A stretch of 64,000 nucleotides of DNA from an uncultured Bacteroidales bacterium (GTDB taxonomy: Bacteria > Bacteroidota > Bacteroidia > Bacteroidales > Paludibacteraceae): contig CAMIZG010000001.1 in NCBI GenBank assembly GCA_946403215.1, positions 81,289 through 145,288 of the forward strand, in the 5' to 3' direction. The position numbers and the translations under genes are program-made. Position 1 is the stretch's first letter. The number at the start of each line of letters is the position of its first letter. The notes under the pieces were generated by a model that saw only the letters and a program-made list of their open reading frames with translations, was not told the origin of the DNA and did not search any database. Of the stretch, positions 34,902 through 44,314 are shown one piece after another.

Positions 34902-36272
34902 TTACTTTCCGATACAGAAGCGGGCAAATATGGTGTTCAGCACCTCTTGCGACGACACCTCGCCTGTTATCTCGCCCAATGCATCTAAGGCGTCGTGCAG
35001 GTCAAGCGCAAGCAGTTCGCCACTTTGACCGGCTTTCAGTCCGTCTCGCACCTGCTCCAGGGCTTCCTGAGCGCGGGTCAACGCCTCGTAGTGACGGATA
35101 TTACTGATCAGTACGCTGTCGCCATGTTGCGTCATGCGACCAACTTCCTCTTCCAAGCGGCTGATCAAGGGCGATATATCCTTGTTCTTTGCGCTGATGC
35201 AGATGACTGATTGTGCGGGGGCTTCACAAGTAATGCGCCCAGTACGGTGCATCTGATCACTCTTGTTAACCACCCTGAGCCACACCTGCCGTTCAGTCAG
35301 CATAGTCTCATCTACCACGGATTGCGGGGCGGTGGCATCAATCAGTTCAATCACTATGTGTGCTTTCTGTAGAGCCTGCAGGCTGCGGTTGATGCCTAAT
35401 TGCTCTATCGTGTCGCCTGTCTGATGGATGCCGGCTGTGTCAATCAGCCGGACTTGTACACCATTGATGGTTAACGAATCTTCTATTGTGTCGCGCGTCG
35501 TGCCGCGAATATCACTCACGATGGCGCGCTCGTCGCCCAGCAAGGCATTCAGTAGTGTCGATTTGCCGGCGTTCGGCGCACCCACTATAGCCACTTGCAC
35601 GCCTTGCTTGATAGCGTTTCCCTTCTCAAATGTATCCGCCAGACGACTGATGGTGGTGGTTGCATTTTGCAGCAACTCGTCCAGTTGGGTGCGGTCGGCG
35701 AACTCCAGTTCTTCGTGGTCAGCAAAGTCCAGCTCGAGCTCCAGCAAGGCGGTGAACGTCAGCAGTTGTTCGCGCAACTCATGTATCTTATCCGACACGC
35801 CACCGCGCAACTGGTTGAGGGCGATGTTCTTCTCCGCCTCCGATTCAGCGGCTATCAGGTCAGCCACACTCTCCGCTTGCGCAAGATCCATCTTGCCGTT
35901 CATGAACGCTCGCTTTGTGAACTCGCCTCTATCCGCTATCCTCGCACCGGCATCCACGAGCCAGCGCAACAACTCCTGCTGGATGAACAGGCTTCCGTGG
36001 CAACTTATCTCCACTGTATCCTCGCCCGTGAACGAATGCGGCGCACGCATCACAAGACAAACCACCTCATCCAGCGTTTGCCCGTCGCGCTCTATCGCGC
36101 CGTAGTGCGCGCTGTGGCTTGCCGACTCGCCTAACGTGTGCTTGCCGCGAAACAAGCGATCCACGATTGCAATCGCCTTCTTTCCGCTCACGCGAATCAC
36201 GGCTAACCCTGCTGTCCCATATGCCGTGGCAATGGCGCAGATAGTATCCTGCTGTAACAATAATTCGCTCAT
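34902..36272 (-). CDS. mnmE: tRNA uridine-5-carboxymethylaminomethyl(34) GTPase MnmE
   Basis: A 456-aa tRNA-modifying GTPase working with MnmG on U34. Domains in order: the N-terminal folate-binding domain (DTICAIATAYGTAGLAVIRV), the helical domain, the inserted G domain with GAPNAGKSTLLNAL, GTTRD, DTAGI and VNKSD, and the C-terminal FCIGK with the catalytic Cys. ATG 36272 is chosen over 36290 because the promoter's TAnnTTTG box occupies 36290-36297, so an earlier start could not be transcribed. Confidence 0.96.
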   Translation of the reverse strand: MSELLLQQDTICAIATAYGTAGLAVIRVSGKKAIAIVDRLFRGKHTLGESASHSAHYGAIERDGQTLDEVVCLVMRAPHSFTGEDTVEISCHGSLFIQQELLRWLVDAGARIADRGEFTKRAFMNGKMDLAQAESVADLIAAESEAEKNIALNQLRGGVSDKIHELREQLLTFTALLELELDFADHEELEFADRTQLDELLQNATTTISRLADTFEKGNAIKQGVQVAIVGAPNAGKSTLLNALLGDERAIVSDIRGTTRDTIEDSLTINGVQVRLIDTAGIHQTGDTIEQLGINRSLQALQKAHIVIELIDATAPQSVVDETMLTERQVWLRVVNKSDQMHRTGRITCEAPAQSVICISAKNKDISPLISRLEEEVGRMTQHGDSVLISNIRHYEALTRAQEALEQVRDGLKAGQSGELLALDLHDALDALGEITGEVSSQEVLNTIFARFCIGK

Positions 36273-36289
36273 TTGTCCGAATTTTCGCA

Positions 36290-36321
36290 CAAAGATACAA
36301 AATTATTTGCAAAAAAACAAA
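36290..36321 (-). promoter_or_regulatory. Promoter for mnmE (- strand)
   Basis: On the - strand TTTG (36321-36318), 20-bp spacer, TATCTTTG (36297-36290). It overlaps the rlmH promoter on the other strand by 16 bp. Confidence 0.8.
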
Positions 36322-36337
36322 TTTTTTTGTACCTTTG
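36306..36337 (+). promoter_or_regulatory. Promoter for rlmH (+ strand)
   Basis: TTTG 36306-36309, 20-bp spacer, TACCTTTG 36330-36337. The leader to ATG 36392 is about 48 nt and ends in AT-rich 7-base repeats (36366-36393). Confidence 0.8.
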
Positions 36338-36391
36338 CATCAAAATATCTGTTCTTGACGAATCATTAATTATTTTAATTTTTAATTAACA

Positions 36392-36862
36392 ATGCAATTG
36401 ACTCTACTGGTAGTTGGCAAAACGGTCGGCAACGAACTGACGAAGATGATTGATACGTATGTTCAACGCCTCAAGCATTACATTCCTTTTGATATCCAAG
36501 TGATACCCGACCTCAAGAACACCAAAAGCCTGAGCGAGGCGCAACAAAAGCAGCAGGAGGGCGAGGATGTCTTGCGCGCTGTGGGTAGCAGTTATGTTGT
36601 GTTGCTGGACGAACATGGCAAGGAGTACCGCAGCCTGACCTTTGCCGACCAACTGCAATCATGGCTCAATACCTCTACCCGCGGTTTGACCTTTGTCATC
36701 GGTGGCCCATACGGCTTTAGCGAAGCGGTTTATCAGCGTGCCGACGCCAAGATCAGCCTCAGCCAGATGACTTTTAGTCATCAGATGATCCGCCTGCTCT
36801 TCGTCGAGCAGCTCTACCGCGCCATGACCATCCTCCGCGGCGAACCATACCACCATGAGTAG
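36392..36862 (+). CDS. rlmH: 23S rRNA (pseudouridine1915-N3)-methyltransferase
   Basis: A 156-aa SPOUT methyltransferase acting on pseudouridine 1915 in helix 69 of 23S rRNA. Seen are QLTLLVVGKTVGNELTKMID, VVLLDEHGKEYRSLTFADQL, the SAM-binding FVIGGPYGFSEAVYQRAD and the C-terminal knot SLSQMTFSHQMIRLLFVEQL. Length and order are canonical. Confidence 0.96.
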   Translation: MQLTLLVVGKTVGNELTKMIDTYVQRLKHYIPFDIQVIPDLKNTKSLSEAQQKQQEGEDVLRAVGSSYVVLLDEHGKEYRSLTFADQLQSWLNTSTRGLTFVIGGPYGFSEAVYQRADAKISLSQMTFSHQMIRLLFVEQLYRAMTILRGEPYHHE

Positions 36863-36998
36863 TCTGCCGTTAATAATGGCGGTTCTGACAATAGGCACCG
36901 TATATTTAGTGCACCAACTGCAAAAATAGGAAAAATTCCCTCGCAATTGCCTCGTAAATGGTCTTTTGACGAAAAAAAATAAAATAATCCCCCAAAAA

Positions 36999-37030
36999 TT
37001 TGCAAATACAAATAATTTTTTGTACCTTTG
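36999..37030 (+). promoter_or_regulatory. Promoter for the CotH-like gene
   Basis: TTTG 36999-37002, 20-bp spacer, TACCTTTG 37023-37030. It covers the track start of the next ORF (37000), which therefore cannot be the real start. Confidence 0.8.
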
Positions 37031-37056
37031 TACGTTTTTGTGTTTATCGCGCACGC

Positions 37057-38988
37057 ATGCGCATGCGAATACGTACGTCAACACATATCATCTCTGCTCT
37101 CGGGCTGTGTGCGGCAATCATGCTGCACGCGGCTAATCTGTCTGCTGCTGACGCCAAGTTGGCAGGCATCCCGATAGGTTCGACGCCGTCGGTGGACTAT
37201 TCGACCAACCCGTTCTCGGCGACGACAAGCAAGAACCAGCCGAAAGATGCGTTTGACGGGGATTTGAACACGTTCTATGCCTCCTATGAGCGGACGTACA
37301 CGTGGGTTGGACTGGACTTGGGGCAGAAACATGTGATAACCAAAGTGGGGTGGAGTCCGAGGAACGACGGTCAAGGCGAGAAACGTGTGCAGCTGGCGGT
37401 GTTCGAAGGCGCGAACAGAGCGGACTTCATGGATGCCGTGCCCATCTATCTGAACGACAAGAAAGGCACGATAGGCAAGATGGATTATGCGGATGTGGAC
37501 TGTTCGCTGGGTTTCCGGTACGTGCGGTACGTGGGGCCGAACGATGCGCGTTGCAATGTGGCGGAGGTGGAGTTCTACGGCTATGCCGGCGAAGGTGACA
37601 GTACGCGGCTGTACAGACCGACGAACCTGCCGCTGGTGATTATCCGGACGAAAGACAGTCAGGATCCTTACGACAAGGTGAACTACATAGAAAGCGTGGT
37701 GACGATAATTAGCGGTCAGCAGTCAGCAGTCAGCGGTCAGCAGTCAGCGGTCAGCGGTCAGGTGCAAGTGCTGCGGGACAGTGCCGGCGTGCGGTTGCGG
37801 GGCAATGCATCAATGGGATTCCCGAAGAAGCCGTACCGGATAAAGTTCGCGAACAAGCATAATGTGCTGGGATCGCCCGCCAATGCGAAGAACTGGACGC
37901 TGATCAACAACTACGGCGACAAGAGCCTGATGCGTAACATCCTGGCGTTCCATGTGAGCGAGGCGGCCGATATGCCCTACACGCCGTTCTGCAAGGCCGT
38001 GGATGTGATGGTGAACGGCGAATACAAAGGCTGCTACCAGTTGTGCGACAAGATAGAGGTGAAGAAAGGCCGTGTGGATGTGAAAGAGATGAAACCGACA
38101 GATGTGTCGGGCGAGGCGCTGACGGGAGGATACCTGTGGGAAGTGGACAGCTATGCGTACAACGAACCGAACTACTTCTATACGCAGTACGGCATCGGGG
38201 TGACCATCCACTCGCCAAAGGATGACGAGATAGTGAGTGCGCAGCAGTCGTATCTGACGAACTTCTGCCAGTCGCTGGAGAACGCCGCATACAAGGCTTC
38301 GGCAAGCAACAGGTCGTGGCGGGAGTATGTGGATTATTCGACATTCGCGCGGTACTTCCTGATCAACCAGTTGTGCGGCAATCCTGACCTGTACTGGAGC
38401 ATGTACATGTACAAGCAGCGGGGTGACCAGAGAGCGTACACCGGTCCGGTGTGGGATTTTGACATAGCGTTTGACAACGACAACCGCGTCTATCCGCTGA
38501 AGAACGCCACGGATTATCTGTACGGCATAGCGGGCGAGGCGGCAACATTTGCCAAGAAGATGCTGTTCGCCGACCAACAGGCGAAAGACGATATGAAGGC
38601 GTGCTGGCACAAGATGCGCAACAACGGCATCAGCGCCGATGAACTGGCGGAGTATGTGGACGCCGTGGCAGAGGAGCTGGAGCAGTCGCAACGGCTGAAC
38701 TTCCTCAGGTGGCCCATCCTGAGCGAGTATGTGCACCAGAACCCCGTGGCATTGGGTTCGTACAGCAAGGAAGTGGAGCGGGTAAAAGAGTACCTGAAGA
38801 TGCGCGTGGGCTGGATGGACAGGAAGTTAGGCTACACGTGGCAGCCTATAGAGCAGCCGTCGGCGGTAGGGAATCAGCAATCAGACGTCAGCAATCAGCA
38901 GTCAGCGCGGAAGATTATGCGTGACGGGCAGTTGCTGATAGAACGTGAGGGGAAAACCTATATGGTGACGGGAGAGATGATAGAATAA
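37057..38988 (+). CDS. Secreted CotH-like protein with discoidin-type domain
   Basis: About 643 aa from ATG 37057 (37063 also possible), with a signal peptide (IISALGLCAAIMLHAANLSA). Residues 40-180 resemble an F5/8 type C (discoidin) carbohydrate-binding domain: PKDAFDGDLNTFYASYERTY and VGLDLGQKHVITKVGWSPRN. The rest is CotH-like, a family with atypical kinase fold: VRLRGNASMGFPKKPYRIKF, KNWTLINNYGDKSLMRNILA, CYQLCDKIEVKKGRVDVKEM and GPVWDFDIAFDND. Two 7-bp repeat runs give SGQQSAVSGQQSAVSGQ between the domains and NQQSDVSNQQSA near the C-terminus. The end (KIMRDGQLLIEREGKTYMVT) looks like a secretion tail. Confidence 0.85.
   Translation: MRMRIRTSTHIISALGLCAAIMLHAANLSAADAKLAGIPIGSTPSVDYSTNPFSATTSKNQPKDAFDGDLNTFYASYERTYTWVGLDLGQKHVITKVGWSPRNDGQGEKRVQLAVFEGANRADFMDAVPIYLNDKKGTIGKMDYADVDCSLGFRYVRYVGPNDARCNVAEVEFYGYAGEGDSTRLYRPTNLPLVIIRTKDSQDPYDKVNYIESVVTIISGQQSAVSGQQSAVSGQVQVLRDSAGVRLRGNASMGFPKKPYRIKFANKHNVLGSPANAKNWTLINNYGDKSLMRNILAFHVSEAADMPYTPFCKAVDVMVNGEYKGCYQLCDKIEVKKGRVDVKEMKPTDVSGEALTGGYLWEVDSYAYNEPNYFYTQYGIGVTIHSPKDDEIVSAQQSYLTNFCQSLENAAYKASASNRSWREYVDYSTFARYFLINQLCGNPDLYWSMYMYKQRGDQRAYTGPVWDFDIAFDNDNRVYPLKNATDYLYGIAGEAATFAKKMLFADQQAKDDMKACWHKMRNNGISADELAEYVDAVAEELEQSQRLNFLRWPILSEYVHQNPVALGSYSKEVERVKEYLKMRVGWMDRKLGYTWQPIEQPSAVGNQQSDVSNQQSARKIMRDGQLLIEREGKTYMVTGEMIE
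37714..37762 (+). repeat. Heptanucleotide repeat in the CotH-like gene (first)
   Basis: Seven units GGTCAGC/AGTCAGC. Because three units make 21 bases, they code for a 7-residue repeat (GQQSAVS) in frame. Confidence 0.92.
38872..38906 (+). repeat. Heptanucleotide repeat in the CotH-like gene (second)
   Basis: Five units AATCAGC, AATCAGA, CGTCAGC, AATCAGC, AGTCAGC, coding for the linker before the C-terminal tail. Confidence 0.88.
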
Positions 38989-38999
38989 TTTCAAGATTT

Positions 39000-39111
39000 C
39001 AAGATTTAGAATTTCTTATCTCGGCTAAAGCCTCGAACAATCGGCTAAAGCCGTGCAAGATTTAGAATTTCTTATCTCGGCTAAAGCCTCGAACAATCGG
39101 CTAAAGCCGTG
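39000..39111 (+). repeat. 56-bp direct repeat, two copies
   Basis: The unit starts CAAGATTTAGAATTTCTTAT and is copied exactly once more at 39056, with the first bases of a third at 39112. Each unit holds two CGGCTAAAGCC segments whose ends can pair. It fills the gap between the CotH-like gene and gltX. Confidence 0.9.
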
Positions 39112-39149
39112 CAAGATTTAAAATTAGAACAAAAACGAAAGAATGAACT

Positions 39150-40697
39150 ATGGATACAAGAAAAGTTAGAGTGCGTTTTGCGCCATCGCCGACAGGTGCG
39201 CTGCATATCGGCGGTGTACGTACGGCATTGTACAATTACCTGTTCGCGCGTCAGAATGACGGCGACATGCTTCTGCGCATAGAGGACACCGACTCGACAC
39301 GTTTCGTGCCGGGTGCTGAGGAATATATCTTAGAGTCATTGCGCTGGCTGGGCATAGAGATAGACGAAGGCCTGCGTATGAATGCCGAGGGAAAAGTGGA
39401 GAGCGTCGGCGACAACGGTCCGTACCGCCAGAGCGAACGCCGGGATATATACTGGGAGTATGTGCAGCAACTGCTGGACAGACATCTGGCCTATGTGGCA
39501 TTTGACACGCCTGAACAGCTGGAAGCCAAGCGCAAGGAGATACCGAACTTCCAGTACGACGCCACGACGCGAAACATGATGGACAACTCGCTGACCTGTC
39601 CGCAAGCGAAAGCGCGTGTGGAGAGCGGAGAGCAGTTTGTGGTGCGGTTCCTGGTAGAGCCGGACGAAGAGATAGTTGTGCACGACCTGATCCGCGGTGA
39701 CGTGACAATCAACTCGAACATATTGGACGACAAGGTGCTGTATAAATCCGCAGACAAGCTGCCGACATACCACCTGGCGAACATCGTTGACGACCACCTG
39801 ATGGGTATCACCCACGTTATCCGCGGCGAGGAGTGGCTGCCGAGTGCGCCGCTGCATGTGCTGCTGTACAAGGCATTCGGCTGGGAAGACACGATGCCAC
39901 AGTTCGCCCACCTGCCTCTGCTGCTCAAGCCTGACGGCAACGGCAAGCTGAGCAAGCGTGACGGTGACCGTTTGGGATTCCCGGTATTCCCGCTGGAGTT
40001 CCACAACCAGAAAGACGGTTCGGTCAGCAGCGGCTACAGAGAGAGCGGCTACTATCCGGAGGCAGTAATCAACTTCCTCGCACTGCTGGGCTGGCACGCT
40101 TCGGGTGACCAGGAGATGTTCACAATGGACGAGCTGATAGCACAGTTCTCGCTGGAAAGAGTGAGCAAGAGCGGCGCCAAGTTCGACTATGAGAAGGGCA
40201 AGTGGTTCAACCACCAGTACCTGCAGTTGCGTTCGAACGAACAGCTGGCTGAAGAGTTCCGTCCGATACTGGTAGAGAAGATAGGCGAGCGCGCCGTGAA
40301 GAGCATCGGCAAGGAGAAAGTGGCGCATATCATCGGACTGATGAAGGAGCGCGTGTCGTTCGTGAGCGAGCTGTGGGAGCAGTGCAACTTCTTCTTCGTT
40401 GCTCCGGAGGAGTATGACGAGAAGTCTCTGAAGAAACGCTGGAAAGAAGACTCGCCGAAGCATATGAAAGAGCTGTTAGTGGTACTGAAGGCACAAAAAG
40501 ACTGGAGCGCAGATGCGCTGGATGCAACCGTTCTGCCGTGGATAGAGGAGAAAGGCTACGGGCTGGGCATCGTGATGAACGCGTTCCGCATATGCCTGGT
40601 AGGTGCAGCCCGCGGACCGCATATCTGGGCGATAACGGATGTGCTCGGCAAGGATGAAGTGATCCGCCGCGTCGAAACTGCGCTGCGTTCGATTTAG
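39150..40697 (+). CDS. gltX: Glutamate--tRNA ligase
   Basis: A 515-aa class I synthetase. The HIGH-type motif is [20 protein letters not shown] and the KMSKS-type motif is [37 protein letters not shown] and [20 protein letters not shown] are further conserved sites, and the helical C-terminus reads the anticodon. It charges tRNA-Glu (and possibly tRNA-Gln; no amidotransferase genes are in view). Length is typical for Bacteroidota. Confidence 0.97.
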   Translation: MDTRKVRVRFAPSPTGALHIGGVRTALYNYLFARQNDGDMLLRIEDTDSTRFVPGAEEYILESLRWLGIEIDEGLRMNAEGKVESVGDNGPYRQSERRDIYWEYVQQLLDRHLAYVAFDTPEQLEAKRKEIPNFQYDATTRNMMDNSLTCPQAKARVESGEQFVVRFLVEPDEEIVVHDLIRGDVTINSNILDDKVLYKSADKLPTYHLANIVDDHLMGITHVIRGEEWLPSAPLHVLLYKAFGWEDTMPQFAHLPLLLKPDGNGKLSKRDGDRLGFPVFPLEFHNQKDGSVSSGYRESGYYPEAVINFLALLGWHASGDQEMFTMDELIAQFSLERVSKSGAKFDYEKGKWFNHQYLQLRSNEQLAEEFRPILVEKIGERAVKSIGKEKVAHIIGLMKERVSFVSELWEQCNFFFVAPEEYDEKSLKKRWKEDSPKHMKELLVVLKAQKDWSADALDATVLPWIEEKGYGLGIVMNAFRICLVGAARGPHIWAITDVLGKDEVIRRVETALRSI

Positions 40698-40717
40698 TTT
40701 TTTAGCGGCAACATTGT

Positions 40718-40763
40718 GAGCTGTGTGCGGCACAATGAACCACATTGCTCCCTTACACAGCTC
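40718..40763 (+). terminator. Hairpin after gltX
   Basis: GAGCTGTGT and ACACAGCTC pair over 9 bp with a 28-base loop that has a further small hairpin potential (CATTGTG/CACAATG overlaps it). No clear T-run, so termination is only likely. Confidence 0.5.
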
Positions 40764-40839
40764 GCAAATCTGCTCACTACAAAATCAAAATAGGGGAAAT
40801 AGAAATAGGATAACACAATAGAGCCAATTATTACTAACC

Positions 40840-42828
40840 ATGAGAACAAACCTGAGTTCGCATATCTCGCTGAGCCGGGTGGCGAAGAAACTGTACAAAC
40901 CCGACGATGTGTTCGAACTGTCCCGCGTCAGCAGGATGGAGAAAGTGAAGACAACCGTCTATGAGACCGGCAAGGAAGGTGCTGTGGCAGTTGCGCGGCA
41001 TATAGCCGAGCTCGTTGCACAACGTCAGAAAGAAGGCAAGAAGTTCGTGCTGAGCATGATGACCGGCCGTTCGATGCAGGACATATTCGCGGAACTGATC
41101 CGTCTGCACGATGAGGGACTGAGTTTCAGGAACGTGGTGCTGGTGGTCGGCTATGAGTATTATCCGCTTGCCACGGAGGATGCAGGCTGTCTGGGACAAC
41201 TGGAGGAACAGCTGATATCGAAAGTGGGTATCCTGCCGGCGAACGTGATAGCCATTCCCGGAACGCTGGCGAAAGAGGATATCATCGACGCTTGTGCAGC
41301 GTACGAGCGTACTATACAGGAACTGGGCGGAATAGACCTGATGCTGTTAGGTATAGGCCGCGGCGGCAACATCGCGTTCAACGAACCGGGTACACAGTTC
41401 AACAGCGAGACGCGTCTGGTGCTGCTGGACAACAACTCACGGGCGGACGCAAGCGAGCTGTTCGGTACACCGGAAGCTGTGCCGGTAAGTGCGATAACGA
41501 TAGGCATAGGCACAATCCTGCATGCCAAAGAGATAGTACTGGTGGCCTGGGGCGAGCATAAAGCCATACCGGTTGCAGCCGCCATTGAGCAGGATGCCTC
41601 GCCGGCCTGTCCGGCTTCGGCACTTCAGCTGGCATCGAACGCGCATATCTATCTTGACCTGTCGGCGGCGGACAAGCTGACGCGTATCAGCAAGCCGTGG
41701 ATGGTGACGAGCTGCGAGTGGGATGACCAGTTGATACGGAAAGCCATCGTGTGGCTGTGCCAGAAGACCGACAAGCCGATACTCAAACTGACGAACAAGG
41801 ACTATAACGACCACGGTCTGGCTGAGCTGATGACGCTGTTCGGTTCGGCGTACAACTGCAACATCAAGGTGTTCAACGACCTTCAGCACACGATAACCGG
41901 TTGGCCGGGCGGCAAGCCTAACGCCGATGACAGCAACCGTCCGGAGCGTGCCAAGCCGTTCCCGAAGAACGTAGTGATCTTCTCGCCGCACCCGGATGAC
42001 GACGTGATATCCATGGGCGGTACGTTCGCCCGCCTGATCAAGCAGGGGCATAACGTGCATATAGCCTACCAGACTTCGGGATGTATAGCGGTGTGCGACG
42101 ACGAGGTGGTTCGGTTCATGGACTTTATCAAAGGGTACAAGCAGATGCATATGCCCGAAGACAAGGTGATAGAAAAGAAGTACGACGAGTACCTGCACTT
42201 CTTCAGCAAAGAGAAGATCGGTGACCAGGATACGCGCGAGATACTGGACATCAAGGCACTTATCCGTCGCGGAGAGGCGACTGCCGCCTGCCGGCACATG
42301 GGACTGCCGCTGGATCACATCCATTTCCTGAACCTGCCGTTCTATGAGACAGGCACGATCAAGAAAGGTCCGCTGACGGAGAAGGATATACGCATTTTGG
42401 AAGACCTGCTGCTGCAGATCAAGCCAGATCAGATATTCGTAGCCGGTGACCTGGCTGACCCGCACGGAACGCACCGCGTATGTACCGATGCCGTGCTGGC
42501 GGCGATAGATGACCTGAAGGAGACTGCGGAGTGGGATGCATGGCTGAAGAACTGCCGCATATGGATGTACCGCGGCGCATGGATGGAGTGGGGAGTGGAC
42601 CTGATAGAGATGGCTGTGCCGATGTCGCCTGAAGAACTGCGGTTCAAGCGGAACTCGATACTTAAGCACCAGTCGCAGATGGAGAGTGCACCGTTCATGG
42701 GTAATGACGAGCGTCTGTTCTGGCAACGTGCCGAGGACCGGAACCATGCGACGGCGGAACTCTATGCGAAACTGGGACTCGCGAATTATGAGGCTATTGA
42801 AGCCTTCGTTCAGTACCAACCCCTGTAA
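40840..42828 (+). CDS. NagB-like/PIG-L deacetylase fusion protein
   Basis: A 662-aa fusion usually annotated as glucosamine-6-phosphate deaminase. Residues 1-270 have the NagB fold, but the active-site segment reads LGIGRGGNIAFNEPG where true deaminases have GxDGHIAFNEP, so the catalytic Asp and His are Gly and Asn. Residues about 375-660 are a LmbE/PIG-L-type metal-dependent deacetylase: VIFSPHPDDDVISMGGTFAR and AGDLADPHGTHRVCTDAV. The PIG-L half looks active, so deacetylation of an amino-sugar compound is the safer reading. Similar fusions are common in Bacteroides relatives. Confidence 0.88.
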   Translation: MRTNLSSHISLSRVAKKLYKPDDVFELSRVSRMEKVKTTVYETGKEGAVAVARHIAELVAQRQKEGKKFVLSMMTGRSMQDIFAELIRLHDEGLSFRNVVLVVGYEYYPLATEDAGCLGQLEEQLISKVGILPANVIAIPGTLAKEDIIDACAAYERTIQELGGIDLMLLGIGRGGNIAFNEPGTQFNSETRLVLLDNNSRADASELFGTPEAVPVSAITIGIGTILHAKEIVLVAWGEHKAIPVAAAIEQDASPACPASALQLASNAHIYLDLSAADKLTRISKPWMVTSCEWDDQLIRKAIVWLCQKTDKPILKLTNKDYNDHGLAELMTLFGSAYNCNIKVFNDLQHTITGWPGGKPNADDSNRPERAKPFPKNVVIFSPHPDDDVISMGGTFARLIKQGHNVHIAYQTSGCIAVCDDEVVRFMDFIKGYKQMHMPEDKVIEKKYDEYLHFFSKEKIGDQDTREILDIKALIRRGEATAACRHMGLPLDHIHFLNLPFYETGTIKKGPLTEKDIRILEDLLLQIKPDQIFVAGDLADPHGTHRVCTDAVLAAIDDLKETAEWDAWLKNCRIWMYRGAWMEWGVDLIEMAVPMSPEELRFKRNSILKHQSQMESAPFMGNDERLFWQRAEDRNHATAELYAKLGLANYEAIEAFVQYQPL

Positions 42829-42857
42829 TGAGAATTTTGACTTTTGACTAAAACAAT

Positions 42858-44282
42858 ATGAAAAACATCACCTGTTTTGTTCCGTACCAGTCGGACCAAC
42901 AAGCACAAGCAACCATCCAGAACTTGAGCAAGCAGCCGCTCGTTGCCGAGGTGCACTACTTGAAGGGCGATATTCGCTCCACGGCGAACATGCGTTTCAT
43001 CGCCTCGCTGAGTCATACTCCTTATACGCTCATCTACACCAAATACACGACGTTGTCGTTCGTTCTGTTCGCGCTGGAGCGTATGGAGGAACTGATGGAG
43101 GACACCGGTGCTGCGATGGCTTATGCCGACCACTTCAACCAGTCGGGCGATGTGCGCACCAATGCGCCCGTCGTCGACTATCAGTTCGGTGCACTACGCG
43201 ATGATTTTGACTTCGGCTCGGTGCTGCTGTACCGCACATCAGCACTGCAGGAGGCTGTCGGACGGATGGATGTGGACTACCAGTATGCGGGACTGTACGA
43301 CCTGCGCCTGAAGGTCAGCCAGAAAGGTGCGCTGGAGCACATCAACGAGTACCTGTACTACGATGTGGAACTGGATACGAGAAAGTCCGGCGAGAAGCTG
43401 TTCGACTATGTTGATCCGAAGAACAGAGGCGTGCAGATAGAGATGGAGCAAGCCGTGACACGTCACCTGAAGGATATAGGCGGCTACCTGAAGCCGGAGT
43501 TCAAGGACGTGGACATGCAAGGCGGAGATTTTGAGTACGAGGCGTCGGTGGTTATCCCCTGCAAGAACAGGGTGCGTACGATTGAGACCGCCATTCGTAG
43601 TGCCCTCAGCCAGAAAGTAAATGCGCCATACAAGTACAATGTGATCGTTGTGGACGATAATAGCGACGATGGCACCGTAGATGCCATCAAGAAGATTGTC
43701 GCCGAAGGGCACGACAACCTGATATACATTGCACAGGACAAGAGCTGGCACGCCATCGGCGGTAACTGGAACGTGGCGCTGCACCATCCGAAATGCGGAC
43801 GGTTCGCCATCCAGCTGGACAGCGATGACACGTACTATGACGAGACAACGGTGCAGAAGTTCATTGACGCCTTCCACGATCAGAACTGCGCCATGGTGGT
43901 AGGCACCTACCGGATGACGGACTTCGACGGCAATCAGTTGCCTCCGGGAGTGATTGACCACAAGGAGTGGACGCCGGATAACGGCAGGAACAACGCCTTG
44001 CGCATCAACGGTCTGGGTGCACCGCGCGGGTTCTATACGCCGCTGCTGCGTACAATCAATTTCCCGACCACGAAGTACGGTGAGGATTATGCTGTGGGAT
44101 TGCGCGTGAGCCGCGAGTACCAGATAGGCAGGATTTATGACGTGCTGTACAACTGCCGCCGCTGGGAGGACAACTCCGATGCGAACTGCGATATAGTGGC
44201 CATGAATGCCAATAACTTCTACAAGGATCGCATCCGCACATGGGAGCTCAAGGCACGTATTGCCCTTAATAAGAAAAACTGA
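42858..44282 (+). CDS. Glycosyltransferase family 2 with extra N-terminal domain
   Basis: A 474-aa protein. Residues 230-470 form a GT2 domain with ASVVIPCKNRVRTIETAIRS, VIVVDDNSDDGTVDAIKK, AIGGNWNVALHHPKCGRFAI and the DxD-type QLDSDDTYYDE. The first ~225 residues (CFVPYQSDQQAQATIQNLSK) look like a second, degraded transferase-like domain with AMAYADHFN. It stands between the NagB-like fusion and a SpoIID gene, a neighbourhood I associate with cell-envelope or peptidoglycan metabolism in Bacteroides relatives; substrate unknown. Confidence 0.85.
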   Translation: MKNITCFVPYQSDQQAQATIQNLSKQPLVAEVHYLKGDIRSTANMRFIASLSHTPYTLIYTKYTTLSFVLFALERMEELMEDTGAAMAYADHFNQSGDVRTNAPVVDYQFGALRDDFDFGSVLLYRTSALQEAVGRMDVDYQYAGLYDLRLKVSQKGALEHINEYLYYDVELDTRKSGEKLFDYVDPKNRGVQIEMEQAVTRHLKDIGGYLKPEFKDVDMQGGDFEYEASVVIPCKNRVRTIETAIRSALSQKVNAPYKYNVIVVDDNSDDGTVDAIKKIVAEGHDNLIYIAQDKSWHAIGGNWNVALHHPKCGRFAIQLDSDDTYYDETTVQKFIDAFHDQNCAMVVGTYRMTDFDGNQLPPGVIDHKEWTPDNGRNNALRINGLGAPRGFYTPLLRTINFPTTKYGEDYAVGLRVSREYQIGRIYDVLYNCRRWEDNSDANCDIVAMNANNFYKDRIRTWELKARIALNKKN

Positions 44283-44314
44283 TTACTGACGGCTGACAAC
44301 TGATAACTATGAAC
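44280..44314 (+). repeat. Heptanucleotide repeat between GT2 and spoIID-like genes
   Basis: TGATTAC, TGACGGC, TGACAAC, TGATAAC, TATGAAC. The first unit supplies the stop of the GT2 gene and the last the start region of the next gene. Confidence 0.8.

Noticed and set aside
37810-38736. 308-aa ORF on the - strand
   Set aside because: Opposite the CotH-like gene and rich in H/R/V; no start signal or family pattern.
39000-39111. Possible CRISPR array
   Set aside because: Only two directly abutting identical units and no spacers or cas genes.
39336-40463. 375-aa ORF on the - strand
   Set aside because: Opposite gltX, without motifs; gltX is unmistakable on the + strand.
41437-42819. 460-aa ORF on the - strand
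   Set aside because: It lies wholly opposite the NagB-like/PIG-L gene, has low-complexity R/H/V-rich composition and no recognisable motif; it is a shadow of codon bias.
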